Below are positions 33,364 through 41,124 of a stretch of 41,218 bases of DNA, one piece after another; positions within the stretch are counted from its first letter, which is position 1; every line of letters starts with the position of its first letter. Source of the DNA: Phocaeicola intestinalis (GTDB taxonomy: Bacteria; Bacteroidota; Bacteroidia; Bacteroidales; Bacteroidaceae). Position numbers and translations under genes: made by a program. The stretch lies in NCBI RefSeq assembly GCF_014837065.1, contig NZ_JACSPP010000031.1, positions 1 to 41,218 on the forward strand. Direction: 5' to 3'. The notes below the pieces were generated by a model that had not been told where the DNA came from, did not search any database, and saw only the letters and a program-made list of their open reading frames with translations.

Positions 33364-33948
33364 TCAATTCATCCGGGTATATTCTTCAATGTCACGGATA
33401 GCTTCTTTTGCCTTGCGACGAACGCTGACAAGATGCGACACACCTAAAATGGCTCCCAAAATGAAACCTGCCGTACCGCCATAACAGATAATTTCTCCTC
33501 CGACTTTCGGGTAACTCTCCACCATAAACCAGGCAATCCAGCAAAGGGCAAACGGTATGCCGAAATAAAGCCACCTTACTCCCAAACGATTCATGCGCAC
33601 CAGTGCCTTGCTGACATCCAATAAGTTTGCAGCTGCTATTTCCTGCGCACTGATTCCCCGATGATTATAACGCTGAAAATACCAGGCAACCAGCAAGAAA
33701 CAAGAAGTAAACACACAAAAAATCCACGAGTAACCCATCAGAATGAAATATACGTTGCAATAGACAAGGGCAAACCCAATCAACACATAAACGGTTTTCT
33801 TCTTCCGGTCAATATAAGAAACCTTGTCTTGCGTAGATTGCCTGATAAGTTTTTCGCTGACAATGGTTTCTTTCTCCAACTTAGCTTTCAGCAATTGTAT
33901 TTGCTGCCGCATATCTTCCAGTTCGAAACTCTCTGAACGATTTTCCAT
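33364..33948 (-). CDS. Four-helix membrane protein paired with an ECF sigma factor
   Basis: The 194-residue protein has a charged, coiled-coil-like cytoplasmic start (about 8-48, 'LEDMRQQIQLLKAKLEKE') and four membrane helices at about 53-70, 74-91, 126-143 and 151-170. It lies 14 bases after the sigma factor stop in the same direction, so the two are surely co-transcribed. The position is that of an anti-sigma factor, and the N-terminal cytoplasmic helix could bind the sigma factor. It lacks the FecR or zinc-finger anti-sigma domains, so this role is inferred. Confidence 0.75.
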   Translation of the reverse strand: MENRSESFELEDMRQQIQLLKAKLEKETIVSEKLIRQSTQDKVSYIDRKKKTVYVLIGFALVYCNVYFILMGYSWIFCVFTSCFLLVAWYFQRYNHRGISAQEIAAANLLDVSKALVRMNRLGVRWLYFGIPFALCWIAWFMVESYPKVGGEIICYGGTAGFILGAILGVSHLVSVRRKAKEAIRDIEEYTRMN

Positions 33949-33962
33949 AATGATGCATGTTT

Positions 33963-34442
33963 TTAATGGTTCGACATTTTTTTCAACTCTTCTTTGATAC
34001 GATACAGGCGCACGGATACATTCTTAGCCGAAATCCCGACAATCTCGCCTATTTCTTCGTAACTGATATTCTCCAGCCACAACAAAACAATGGCACGGTC
34101 GAATGGCTTGAGCCGATGGATGCGGTCATACAACTGTCGGATTTGCCGGGCATCTTCATCTTTATCCTCAAACAAATTGATGTCCATGACAAGCGGAAGA
34201 GCAGCCCGTTTCTTCTTTTTCCTTTCGTAAGAAATGCATGTGTTAAAACTGACCTTCCATATCCACGTATCCATACTGCTGAGGTGCCTGAATGAACTGT
34301 ACCCTTTCCATAGGTTGATGAGCACTTCCTGAAACAGGTCACTGACCTCATCGGAATCTTTCGAAAACATAAAACATACCGTATAAATGGTATTTTTATG
34401 CTCTTTCACCATTTGCGCAAATGTTGTATCCAATGTTTCCAT
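33963..34442 (-). CDS. ECF-type RNA polymerase sigma factor
   Basis: The protein is 159 residues from the chosen ATG (METLDTTFAQ), preceded by AAAGG; an alternative ATG at 34469 adds 9 residues. Region 2 is 'FMFSKDSDEVSDLFQEVLINLWKGYSSFR' with 'MDTWIWKVSFNTCISYERKKKK', and region 4 is 'LKPFDRAIVLLWLENISYEEIGEIVGISAKNVSVRLYRIKEELK', a clear helix-turn-helix. It should direct RNA polymerase to specific promoters. No SusC with an STN domain is adjacent, so it does not look like a FecI-type sigma for glycan uptake; its signal may come through the membrane protein encoded just downstream. Confidence 0.92.
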   Translation of the reverse strand: METLDTTFAQMVKEHKNTIYTVCFMFSKDSDEVSDLFQEVLINLWKGYSSFRHLSSMDTWIWKVSFNTCISYERKKKKRAALPLVMDINLFEDKDEDARQIRQLYDRIHRLKPFDRAIVLLWLENISYEEIGEIVGISAKNVSVRLYRIKEELKKMSNH

Positions 34443-34728
34443 ATCCTTTAAAAGTTGTTTTTTAACCATTAGACGCAGCAACCAACGGGAAAACTACACA
34501 AAAATAGACATTTTTTCTACAAAATATGCTGGTGAATTAAGATAATTACTAGAGAGGAAAAGCACAAAAGTACTGGAAATAAGAAAATGCTATGCTACTA
34601 ATGACGAATTTACAATTTGTCATCATATCTTCGTTTGTCGGATACGGTTCAGACACAAAGCAAAAGACTTTTACTTCATCGATTTCAGATTTATGCCTTG
34701 TTTCTTTCTACCACCGTACCCGATTCAT

Positions 34729-35508
34729 TTAATAAGAAGCACTTGCCCGGAGACCAGCCTGTTCCAAGAGAGTCACGATGCGATCGAGTTCTTCGTGAGT
34801 AGCTTTCTGAAGAAAACTATCGGGCGTTTCTCTATCTATTGTATAAATCATCACCTGACGGGGAGCTATTGCCTTTACTACTTCCAGCCACGGAAGAACG
34901 AAAACATCCGAAGTATTGTCTACATCTTCGCCTTCATCAGTCTTTCCTTTCAGAAACATGGTCTGGATAATCAGATTGCCTTGGAAAGCCTTCATTCCTT
35001 CAATGATGCGATTTACATCGTATGAACCTGCCGGACGGTCTACCTTATTAATATAAGCAGTATCTACCGTATCCAGCTTCAGAATGTTATTGTCTACCCG
35101 GCACAACGCTTCGAACACTTCAGGACGATGTATTTGGGTAGAATTGCTCAACACACTTATTCTGGCATTAGGGAAATAACGGTTACGCAAGGTAATGGTA
35201 TCTTCGATGATTTCCTTAAAATGCGGATGAAGCGTAGGTTCACCATTACCGGCAAAAGTCAAGACATCAGGAGCAGGACCATTTGCCTGCATATTTATCA
35301 GACGGCGTTCCAAAGCATTGTACACTTCTTCGCGTGTAGGAAGTTTCGCATGAGGACGATGGTCTTTATTGTATCCGCACTCGCAATAAATGCAATCGAA
35401 CGTACAACATTTCCCGTCAGCGGGCAAAAGATTAATGCCTAGCGATACACCCAGCCGACGGCTATGAATGGGTCCGAAAATGGGAGAAGGATAAATGATG
35501 GTAGACAT
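34729..35508 (-). CDS. Radical SAM protein
   Basis: The 259-residue protein has the radical SAM cluster motif CTFDCIYC (Cys35, Cys39, Cys42, CX3CX2C), then 'VLTFAGNGEPTLHPHFKEII' (the GGE-like SAM-binding strand) and 'ISVLSNSTQIHRPEVFEAL'. This fits cytosolic radical SAM proteins of the 'Fe-S oxidoreductase' type related to activating enzymes. There is no SPASM or other extra cluster domain at the C-terminus. The substrate is unknown. It is not the sulfatase maturase, which is longer and carries extra cysteine clusters. Confidence 0.88.
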   Translation of the reverse strand: MSTIIYPSPIFGPIHSRRLGVSLGINLLPADGKCCTFDCIYCECGYNKDHRPHAKLPTREEVYNALERRLINMQANGPAPDVLTFAGNGEPTLHPHFKEIIEDTITLRNRYFPNARISVLSNSTQIHRPEVFEALCRVDNNILKLDTVDTAYINKVDRPAGSYDVNRIIEGMKAFQGNLIIQTMFLKGKTDEGEDVDNTSDVFVLPWLEVVKAIAPRQVMIYTIDRETPDSFLQKATHEELDRIVTLLEQAGLRASASY

Positions 35509-35681
35509 AAGCTTTCACATGTTTCTATTCGCATGCAAATATACAATAAGTAACGCAGATTGATGCAGATGAATGCGAATAAAATGAAGATAACTTCATA
35601 GACAGCTTCAGAGGCAGCTTCAGATAACTGTTACCGCTCGCACAGATAACTGAAACGGCAAAGTAATATATCTTCAGCTTA

Positions 35682-37733
35682 TCACCATTTCAAACGCACC
35701 TGCACCTGTAAGTCCGCCTTATCACTTCCTTGTATTTCTTCAGTACCCGAACTGATACGGTTCCGGTCTTGATAGTGTGTCCATCCCCATTTGGCTTGAA
35801 TCATCAGACGGTTCTTCCACGTATATTTCAAGTTGATTGCCATACGGGTACCTTTGCCATAAAACGAATTCATCGAAAAAGCATAGAGCAATCCGGGTTC
35901 GTAAACATAGATTCGGGAATTATAATCTTGCGTATGAAACCAAGTACCTGTCAATGATACCTGAACAGGAATTGGAGGAATACTTCCTTTCACCGTACCG
36001 CTCACATATCCCCCTTTCGATTTTTCCCGTCCGTTATACGAAGTCATCACTCCCTCTCCCACTCCTTTCAACGAAAGATATGCACTTGGCGCATACGAAC
36101 ATTGGTAATGCAAACGTTGCCTTACGTAAGGCAATACAAACTTTGTTTCATCAGGAGAAGTATAGTTTTTAGCCTTGTTCTTATAAGTATACTTTATTAA
36201 CATCGAGAGTGAATTTGATGGTGAATAACTTAATTGGCATAATCCGTCGAATCCCGATGTATGGTCACGGTCCACCTGATACTTTCGATAGAAAAAATGA
36301 AAGAAATCACCGTAACACAAAAACTTGAACTGTCCTAAAAAACTGGTTTCCAATCCTAAATAAGCTCCTGTCTCGTTTTGAAGTTTCGAGTTTTCTCCGA
36401 AAGCATTCCCATAAAGCGACTGATAATGCTTGTCATAATACCGGTGAATAAGTAAAATATTAGTATGAACAGCCGGTTGATAACAGAGTGCATGAAGCGT
36501 AGCAACCTTTCCATGCTTATCTACAGCAGTCTCTCCTGAAAATGTAAACCGGTTCAGAAAGAATTTATAATAAACACCTGCATTATAAAAATACATTCCA
36601 CGTGGATAATACAAATTATAATCACGTGCATCAGGATTCAACATCTTGTTAAAACGATTATACACAGCAGTTAATCCAAATTCTGTGTATTTTCCATTAT
36701 AAGTTAAATTACATCCAGTCAAGTGATTGGATACCGTATGTTTCTTCTCCATATCTTTTTTCAACCGATGATATCCATCTGTTTTCAACGACCTTATAAA
36801 CCCGTTTTCAACACGTGCATCCTGCTTCCTGAACGAATAAAAAGCAGAAACATTCCAGCATCTGCCCAATTGATAAGTGGCAGCTATCCCTTGCAGGTAC
36901 TCCCCTTCTCCCACTGAAGTATATTTGGTAAATCCTTGTCCGAAACGGTTCTGGTTTATCATTCCTTTTCCTAAAGTAAAACTTCCTATGTTCAACACCA
37001 GTCCATACCCGAAATTAGCCTTAAAATTACCAATGGCCAATGTCTTGAGACGTTTAAAATTGGAAAGAAATACATATCCCGAATAGGAATCATATCCTTT
37101 CCGGTTGTATTGCACGAAAAAAGGTTCTCCTGCATCCTTCTCTGCGGTCAGTCCGATATATATCTGATTGCGATACTGAAAACGATAACGTATATTATGG
37201 TAAAACGGATCGCCATAATACCGTTTGTTAGGACTTTCAGCCAAGGTTTCTTCATCGTAACCGGCATACCCTGCCTTAGTGTTGAAAGGAATGTCCAAGC
37301 GTGTTAATAACTCTTGTTTATTGTATTTCCACAAGTTTTTCCATTTAAGTCTATCTTTTTCATTATCAGATGGTCCGATGTAGATAAAGTCGGTTAAAAA
37401 CTTTCGTGTCTGCCAGTCCATTCCCTCTATTCCCAACAGTTCATTTTTGGTAAGCATTGGTCCGTATTTGTAGATATAATACAAGATATTCTCTATCATC
37501 CGGTCGGATAAAAATGGTAATTGCTCCAATTCTTCCTTAGTAATGGTATTGATATTAAAAGGATGTTCAGCTATTTCGCTCAACTCTTCATATTTTTCCT
37601 GCCAGCCCGCCAGTTCTTCAGGAGCTGCTATGTCTTCATTCCATTCCAGCCAGTCCGATTGTGCCAACAAGGGTGTTAATACACAAACAATTGATAGACA
37701 AAACATAAATAATCGTTTCAACATGGTATTCAC
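35682..37733 (-). CDS. Helix-hairpin-helix outer-membrane protein
   Basis: The 683-residue protein has a signal peptide (LTPLLAQ) and an N-terminal helix-hairpin-helix pair (about 57-121: 'FNINTITKEELEQLPFLSDRMIENILYYI' and 'LTKNELLGIEGMDWQTRKFL') like ComEA. The rest is rich in alternating aromatic strands with Y/G/F repeats (for example 'FYHNIRYRFQYRNQIYIGLTAEKD') and ends in 'LQVQVRLKW', a barrel-like C-terminal aromatic. This combination is conserved in Bacteroidetes without a known role; DNA binding or transport across the outer membrane can be imagined from the HhH part. It is transcribed divergently from the DUF4294 gene. Confidence 0.8.
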   Translation of the reverse strand: MNTMLKRLFMFCLSIVCVLTPLLAQSDWLEWNEDIAAPEELAGWQEKYEELSEIAEHPFNINTITKEELEQLPFLSDRMIENILYYIYKYGPMLTKNELLGIEGMDWQTRKFLTDFIYIGPSDNEKDRLKWKNLWKYNKQELLTRLDIPFNTKAGYAGYDEETLAESPNKRYYGDPFYHNIRYRFQYRNQIYIGLTAEKDAGEPFFVQYNRKGYDSYSGYVFLSNFKRLKTLAIGNFKANFGYGLVLNIGSFTLGKGMINQNRFGQGFTKYTSVGEGEYLQGIAATYQLGRCWNVSAFYSFRKQDARVENGFIRSLKTDGYHRLKKDMEKKHTVSNHLTGCNLTYNGKYTEFGLTAVYNRFNKMLNPDARDYNLYYPRGMYFYNAGVYYKFFLNRFTFSGETAVDKHGKVATLHALCYQPAVHTNILLIHRYYDKHYQSLYGNAFGENSKLQNETGAYLGLETSFLGQFKFLCYGDFFHFFYRKYQVDRDHTSGFDGLCQLSYSPSNSLSMLIKYTYKNKAKNYTSPDETKFVLPYVRQRLHYQCSYAPSAYLSLKGVGEGVMTSYNGREKSKGGYVSGTVKGSIPPIPVQVSLTGTWFHTQDYNSRIYVYEPGLLYAFSMNSFYGKGTRMAINLKYTWKNRLMIQAKWGWTHYQDRNRISSGTEEIQGSDKADLQVQVRLKW

Positions 37734-37810
37734 AAGTTTTCAACAGAGATAAATACGTTAATTTTTCGTATAAGCTCTATTCGGGTTTAACTACAAATCA
37801 TTATTATTTC

Positions 37811-37818
37811 TATTTTTG
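37811..37818 (+). promoter_or_regulatory. -7 promoter element overlapping the DUF4294 start region
   Basis: TATTTTTG fits TAnnTTTG and lies only 6 bases before the ATG at 37825. If used, the transcript would be leaderless or nearly so. Confidence 0.4.
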
Positions 37819-37824
37819 CGCATT

Positions 37825-38424
37825 ATGAAAAAAACTCTCTACATAGCACTGGTTCTGTTTTTGGTTTTCGAGATGAGAACCAAAGCACAAACACATTCGG
37901 GTACTGCCTCAATGTACAAAGTACCTGTGTGTGTGTACAACGGAGATACTATACCTCATATAACGCTGAGAACCATCTATGTTTACCCCGAACTGCATTT
38001 TAAAAACAAACGCCAAAGAAAATATTACAACAAACTGGTAAGGGATGTAAAAAAAACCCTGCCATTGGCAAAAGAAGTAAACCGTGCCGTAATTGAAACT
38101 TATGAATACCTGATGACGCTTCCCGATGAAAAAGCTCGCGAACGCCATATCAAAAAAGTAGAAAAAGGACTGAAAGAGCAATACACTCCACGTATGAAGA
38201 AACTAACATTCTCGCAAGGGAAACTGTTGATAAAGCTGGTGAACCGTGAGTGTAACCAGTCATCCTATCAACTGGTAAAAGCATTTATGGGACCTTTCAA
38301 AGCAGGATTTTACCAAACTTTCGCTGCACTCTTCGGTGCCAGCCTGAAAAAAGAGTATCATCCCGAAGATGAAGACAAACTGACTGAACGGGTTGTGGTA
38401 CTGGTGGAAAACGGACAATTATAA
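37825..38424 (+). CDS. DUF4294 family protein
   Basis: The protein is 199 residues from the ATG (MKKTLYIALV), with a signal peptide ending near TKAQT. The mature part has 'VCVYNGDTIPHITLRTIYVYPELHFKNKRQRKYYNKLVRDVKKTLPLAKEV', the hallmark of DUF4294, followed by basic helical segments. It is exported to the periplasm or surface; function unknown. It stands divergent from the HhH outer-membrane protein gene, and the two could be related in role, but the sequence gives no proof. Confidence 0.85.
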   Translation: MKKTLYIALVLFLVFEMRTKAQTHSGTASMYKVPVCVYNGDTIPHITLRTIYVYPELHFKNKRQRKYYNKLVRDVKKTLPLAKEVNRAVIETYEYLMTLPDEKARERHIKKVEKGLKEQYTPRMKKLTFSQGKLLIKLVNRECNQSSYQLVKAFMGPFKAGFYQTFAALFGASLKKEYHPEDEDKLTERVVVLVENGQL

Positions 38425-38432
38425 AGTTTATA

Positions 38433-38468
38433 GAAACACAGATCATCCCAACCACGTATCTGTGTTTC
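38433..38468. terminator. Hairpin of the 'GAAACACAGAT' family between convergent genes
   Basis: GAAACACAGAT is mirrored by ATCTGTGTTTC with a 14-base loop, 9 bases after the DUF4294 stop and 18 before the methyltransferase stop. It can serve both directions. Confidence 0.65.
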
Positions 38469-38485
38469 AGCGTTCAAACTGCATG

Positions 38486-39025
38486 TCACTTCGCCAACTC
38501 CTTAGCAAATTCCCATAAAATAATCCCTGCTGTAACTGACACGTTCAAAGAGTGTTTGGTGCCGAACTGGGGGATTTCGATGCATCCATCACACATATCC
38601 ACAACCTCTTGCTTTACTCCTTTTACTTCATTTCCCAACACTACAGCATACCTTTTATCTGTTTCCAAAACCAGTTTGTCTAACATCGTACTTCCCTCGC
38701 ATTGTTCAATAGCAAATACAGTATATCCCATCGTATGCAATTCATTTACAGCATCCTCGGTATTTTTAAAATATTTCCAGTCAACTGTATATTCGGCTCC
38801 AAGTGCTGTTTTATGCATTTCCGGATGTGGCGGAGTAGCCGTAATGCCACATAGATAAATACTGTTTACCAAAAAAGCATCCGATGTACGGAATACCGCA
38901 CCGATATTGTGCAAACTTCTCACCTCGTCTAACACGACGACAAGAGGAAGTTTTCGGGATTCCTTAAATTCGTCTACCGTCAGACGGTGCATTTCGGTTA
39001 CTTTCAATTTTCTTAATGTTCCCAT
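38486..39025 (-). CDS. SpoU/TrmH-family RNA 2'-O-methyltransferase
   Basis: The protein is 179 residues from the chosen ATG (MGTLRKLKVTE); an in-frame ATG 7 codons upstream is less likely. The three SPOUT motifs are present: 'NIGAVFRTSDAFLV' (motif 1, with the catalytic Arg), 'AVVLGNEVKGV' (motif 2) and 'IPQFGTKHSLNVSVTAGIILWEF' (motif 3). It should methylate ribose 2'-OH in tRNA or rRNA with S-adenosylmethionine. It lacks the extra N-terminal substrate-binding domain of RlmB, so it is closer to small TrmH-like proteins; the target is unknown. Confidence 0.92.
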   Translation of the reverse strand: MGTLRKLKVTEMHRLTVDEFKESRKLPLVVVLDEVRSLHNIGAVFRTSDAFLVNSIYLCGITATPPHPEMHKTALGAEYTVDWKYFKNTEDAVNELHTMGYTVFAIEQCEGSTMLDKLVLETDKRYAVVLGNEVKGVKQEVVDMCDGCIEIPQFGTKHSLNVSVTAGIILWEFAKELAK

Positions 39026-39257
39026 AATTGCTGAATTATGATGCAAAGATAAAAAGTATATTCATAACCCAGTTGAAAACGGTTGAAAACCTGTAAAAAA
39101 AGAATGCATAGAAAATAAAAACTTTATCTTGGTTTATTCGGATAAATCTTTATAGACAGATGAAATCGAACTTTCAAAAAAAGAAAAAGAAAAGTTTCAT
39201 CACAGGTTTAAACAGATTTTTTAATAGAAAATACCAAGACCATTAAGAGAAAGTTTT

Positions 39258-39265
39258 TAACTTTG
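39258..39265 (+). promoter_or_regulatory. Possible -7 promoter element upstream of nadA
   Basis: TAACTTTG fits TAnnTTTG, 196 bases before the nadA start. No good -33 element is seen. The AT-rich leader (39266-39461) contains a small hairpin near its end; no known riboswitch is recognised. The rest of the 39026-39461 gap holds no gene. Confidence 0.4.
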
Positions 39266-39461
39266 CCACATATCAACTGTAAGTGAATAGCAGACATAAA
39301 TAATGCATAATCAGATTATAAGCCTGTTGATGAACACTTGATAGCAATACAACATGAACTTATAACTTAAAAAACAAGATTTTTGCCTGATTTTTACGAA
39401 CATTATCAACGGGATATTATAACAATCATAGATTTTCTTAAAAAAGAAAAGATTTAAAAAT

Positions 39462-40460
39462 ATGAATATGAAAAAAGAAGAATGGTTGAAAAAGGGATAT
39501 GCTGATGAAGCTATCGACAAAGGTATGGACTTGAAAGCCGAAATCAGACGTTTGTGTAAAGAAAAGAATGCCGTTATTTTAGGGCATTTCTATCAAGCTG
39601 ATGAAATACAAGAAATAGCCGATTTTATAGGAGACAGTCTGGCATTGGCACAATGGGCTGCTAAAACCGATGCGGATATAATCGTAATGTGTGGAGTACA
39701 CTTTATGGGTGAAACAGCGAAAATCCTTTGTCCGGACAAGAAGGTGTTGATTCCTGATTTGAATGCTGGATGCTCGTTGGCGGATAGTTGTCCGGCAGAC
39801 GAATTTGCCCGGTTCGTCAATCAGCATCCCGAACATGTGGTTATTTCATACGTAAATACCAGTGCCGCGGTGAAGGCATTGACCGATGTGGTGGTAACTT
39901 CTACAAACGCCAAGCAAATCGTTGAAAGTTTTCCTCAAGACCAACCGATAATTTTTGGTCCTGACAAGAATTTGGGGAACTATATAAATTCTGTAACCGG
40001 AAGAGATATGTTGCTGTGGGATGGTGCATGTCATGTGCATGAAAAGTTTTCCGTTGAAAAGATTTTAGAACTGAAAAAGCAGTATCCTGATGCTGCAATA
40101 CTGGTGCATCCCGAATGTAAAGGACCAGTTGTGAAATTAGCAGATAAAGTAGCTTCTACTGCCGGACTATTGAAATATGCTGTAGAGAGTGATAAGAAAA
40201 ACTTTATTGTAGCTACAGAAAGTGGTATTCTTTATGAAATGCGTAAAAAATGTCCGGATAAAAATTTTATACCTGCTCCACCAGAAGATAGTACATGTGC
40301 TTGTAACGAATGTAATTTTATGCGATTGAACACACTTTCAAAACTGTATAATACGTTGAAATATGAGTGGCCGGAAGTGAAGGTTGATGGAAAGATAGCT
40401 GAAAAAGCCATTAAACCCATACAAAAGATGTTGGACATATCTGCTAGATTGGGTTTGTAA
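39462..40460 (+). CDS. nadA: Quinolinate synthase
   Basis: The 332-residue cytoplasmic enzyme condenses iminoaspartate with dihydroxyacetone phosphate to quinolinate, the first ring of NAD, using a [4Fe-4S] cluster. It shows 'AVILGHFYQADEIQEIADFIGDSL' near 38-60, 'GVHFMGETAKIL' near 78-89, 'NAGCSLADSCP' (Cys104), 'DGACHVHEKF' (Cys190), 'VHPECKGPV' near 215-223 and 'CACNECNFMRLNTL' (Cys284), the three cluster cysteines in the expected order and spacing. An ATG 2 codons downstream is an alternative start. Neither nadB nor nadC is beside it in the visible window. Confidence 0.96.
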   Translation: MNMKKEEWLKKGYADEAIDKGMDLKAEIRRLCKEKNAVILGHFYQADEIQEIADFIGDSLALAQWAAKTDADIIVMCGVHFMGETAKILCPDKKVLIPDLNAGCSLADSCPADEFARFVNQHPEHVVISYVNTSAAVKALTDVVVTSTNAKQIVESFPQDQPIIFGPDKNLGNYINSVTGRDMLLWDGACHVHEKFSVEKILELKKQYPDAAILVHPECKGPVVKLADKVASTAGLLKYAVESDKKNFIVATESGILYEMRKKCPDKNFIPAPPEDSTCACNECNFMRLNTLSKLYNTLKYEWPEVKVDGKIAEKAIKPIQKMLDISARLGL

Positions 40461-40541
40461 AAAAGATTTGTTAAAAACTTTAGGGTATGCTGGCAAATTT
40501 CTTAAAACGTATTATAAAACATCTATTTGTTATGAAAAAGC

Positions 40542-40571
40542 TTGCATATTCCGTAGAAGTTCGTACCTTTG
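40542..40571 (+). promoter_or_regulatory. Promoter of a putative small RNA
   Basis: TTGC at 40542-40545 and TACCTTTG at 40564-40571 match the -33 and -7 elements with an 18-base gap. No ORF of useful size follows. Confidence 0.6.
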
Positions 40572-40577
40572 TACTGT

Positions 40578-40640
40578 GTTTTTCATAGTATTAGATTTAA
40601 GGTTAACAAAGGTTGGAGTACAGCGGTACTCCTTTTTTTA
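40578..40640 (+). ncRNA. Putative small RNA of about 60 nt with its own terminator
   Basis: Transcription from the -7 element at 40564-40571 would start near 40578. It would end at a strong intrinsic terminator: GGAGTAC (40615-40621), AGCG loop, GTACTCC (40626-40632), then seven T (40633-40639). The 5' part (TTTCATAGTATTAGATTTAA) is one I recall seeing repeatedly in Bacteroides genomes, so it may belong to a paralogous sRNA family; this is memory, not a search. Target unknown. Exact 5' end is uncertain. Confidence 0.6.
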
Positions 40641-40722
40641 TGTCCGTACGTTTGGTCCGGCTTCTTTTTGATAGTCCCACTATTCTTGTGGATTTCCCAG
40701 ATTCAAGCATGCCTTTTGATGA

Positions 40723-40796
40723 ACATAAGTGGGTTGCCCGTTTCACATAAGTACCCCTGCCGTTTCACATAAGTGGTCCTGCCTTACCACTTATGT
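40723..40796. repeat. ACATAAGTGG repeat cluster with an 11-bp-arm hairpin
   Basis: ACATAAGT occurs directly at 40723, 40745 and 40767. The last forms ACATAAGTGGT (40767-40777), exactly inverted at 40786-40796. The phrase CGTTTCACATAAGT is repeated at 40739 and 40761. It lies upstream of the rRNA-type promoters. Function unknown. Confidence 0.65.
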
Positions 40797-40975
40797 CCGT
40801 CAGGATGTGTGGGGATGTTTTTTTTGTCCTGTGTGCCCCTCGCGCGCGCATAATTATATTAATGAGTACCCGTTTCAACCATTTTTCATCAGTTTTAAGA
40901 ATATTCGTCCTGTAATATGTTGTATGGCAGCATTTTGCGTTTATATGTGTAAAAAAGTTCAGAAAAAAGTTTCCA

Positions 40976-41011
40976 TATTGCTTGCAGTTCCGGTAAAAAG
41001 GCGTACCTTTG
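40976..41011 (+). promoter_or_regulatory. rRNA-type promoter P1
   Basis: A TTGC-like -33 region (40978-40985) and -7 TACCTTTG (41004-41011) are followed by GCAACCGCTTTCC. A near-copy follows about 107 bases later (P2). Confidence 0.6.
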
Positions 41012-41086
41012 CAACCGCTTTCCGAAAGGGACGCCGCCTGAAAGGGTGACGGTCGGCGGGGCGGCGAAAAAAAATATTCCGAAAAA

Positions 41087-41118
41087 TTTGGAGGAATGGA
41101 AAAAACGCCTTAACTTTG
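41087..41118 (+). promoter_or_regulatory. rRNA-type promoter P2
   Basis: TTTG at 41087-41090 and TAACTTTG at 41111-41118 with a 20-base spacer are a near-perfect Bacteroides promoter. GCAAACGCTTTCC follows, as after P1. Confidence 0.7.
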
Positions 41119-41124
41119 CAAACG

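Noticed and set aside
34729..35508. Anaerobic sulfatase maturase (anSME)
   Set aside because: It is too short and lacks the C-terminal cysteine clusters of anSME.
39266..39461. Riboswitch in the nadA leader
   Set aside because: The leader is very AT-rich and I see no conserved core of a known NAD-related riboswitch.
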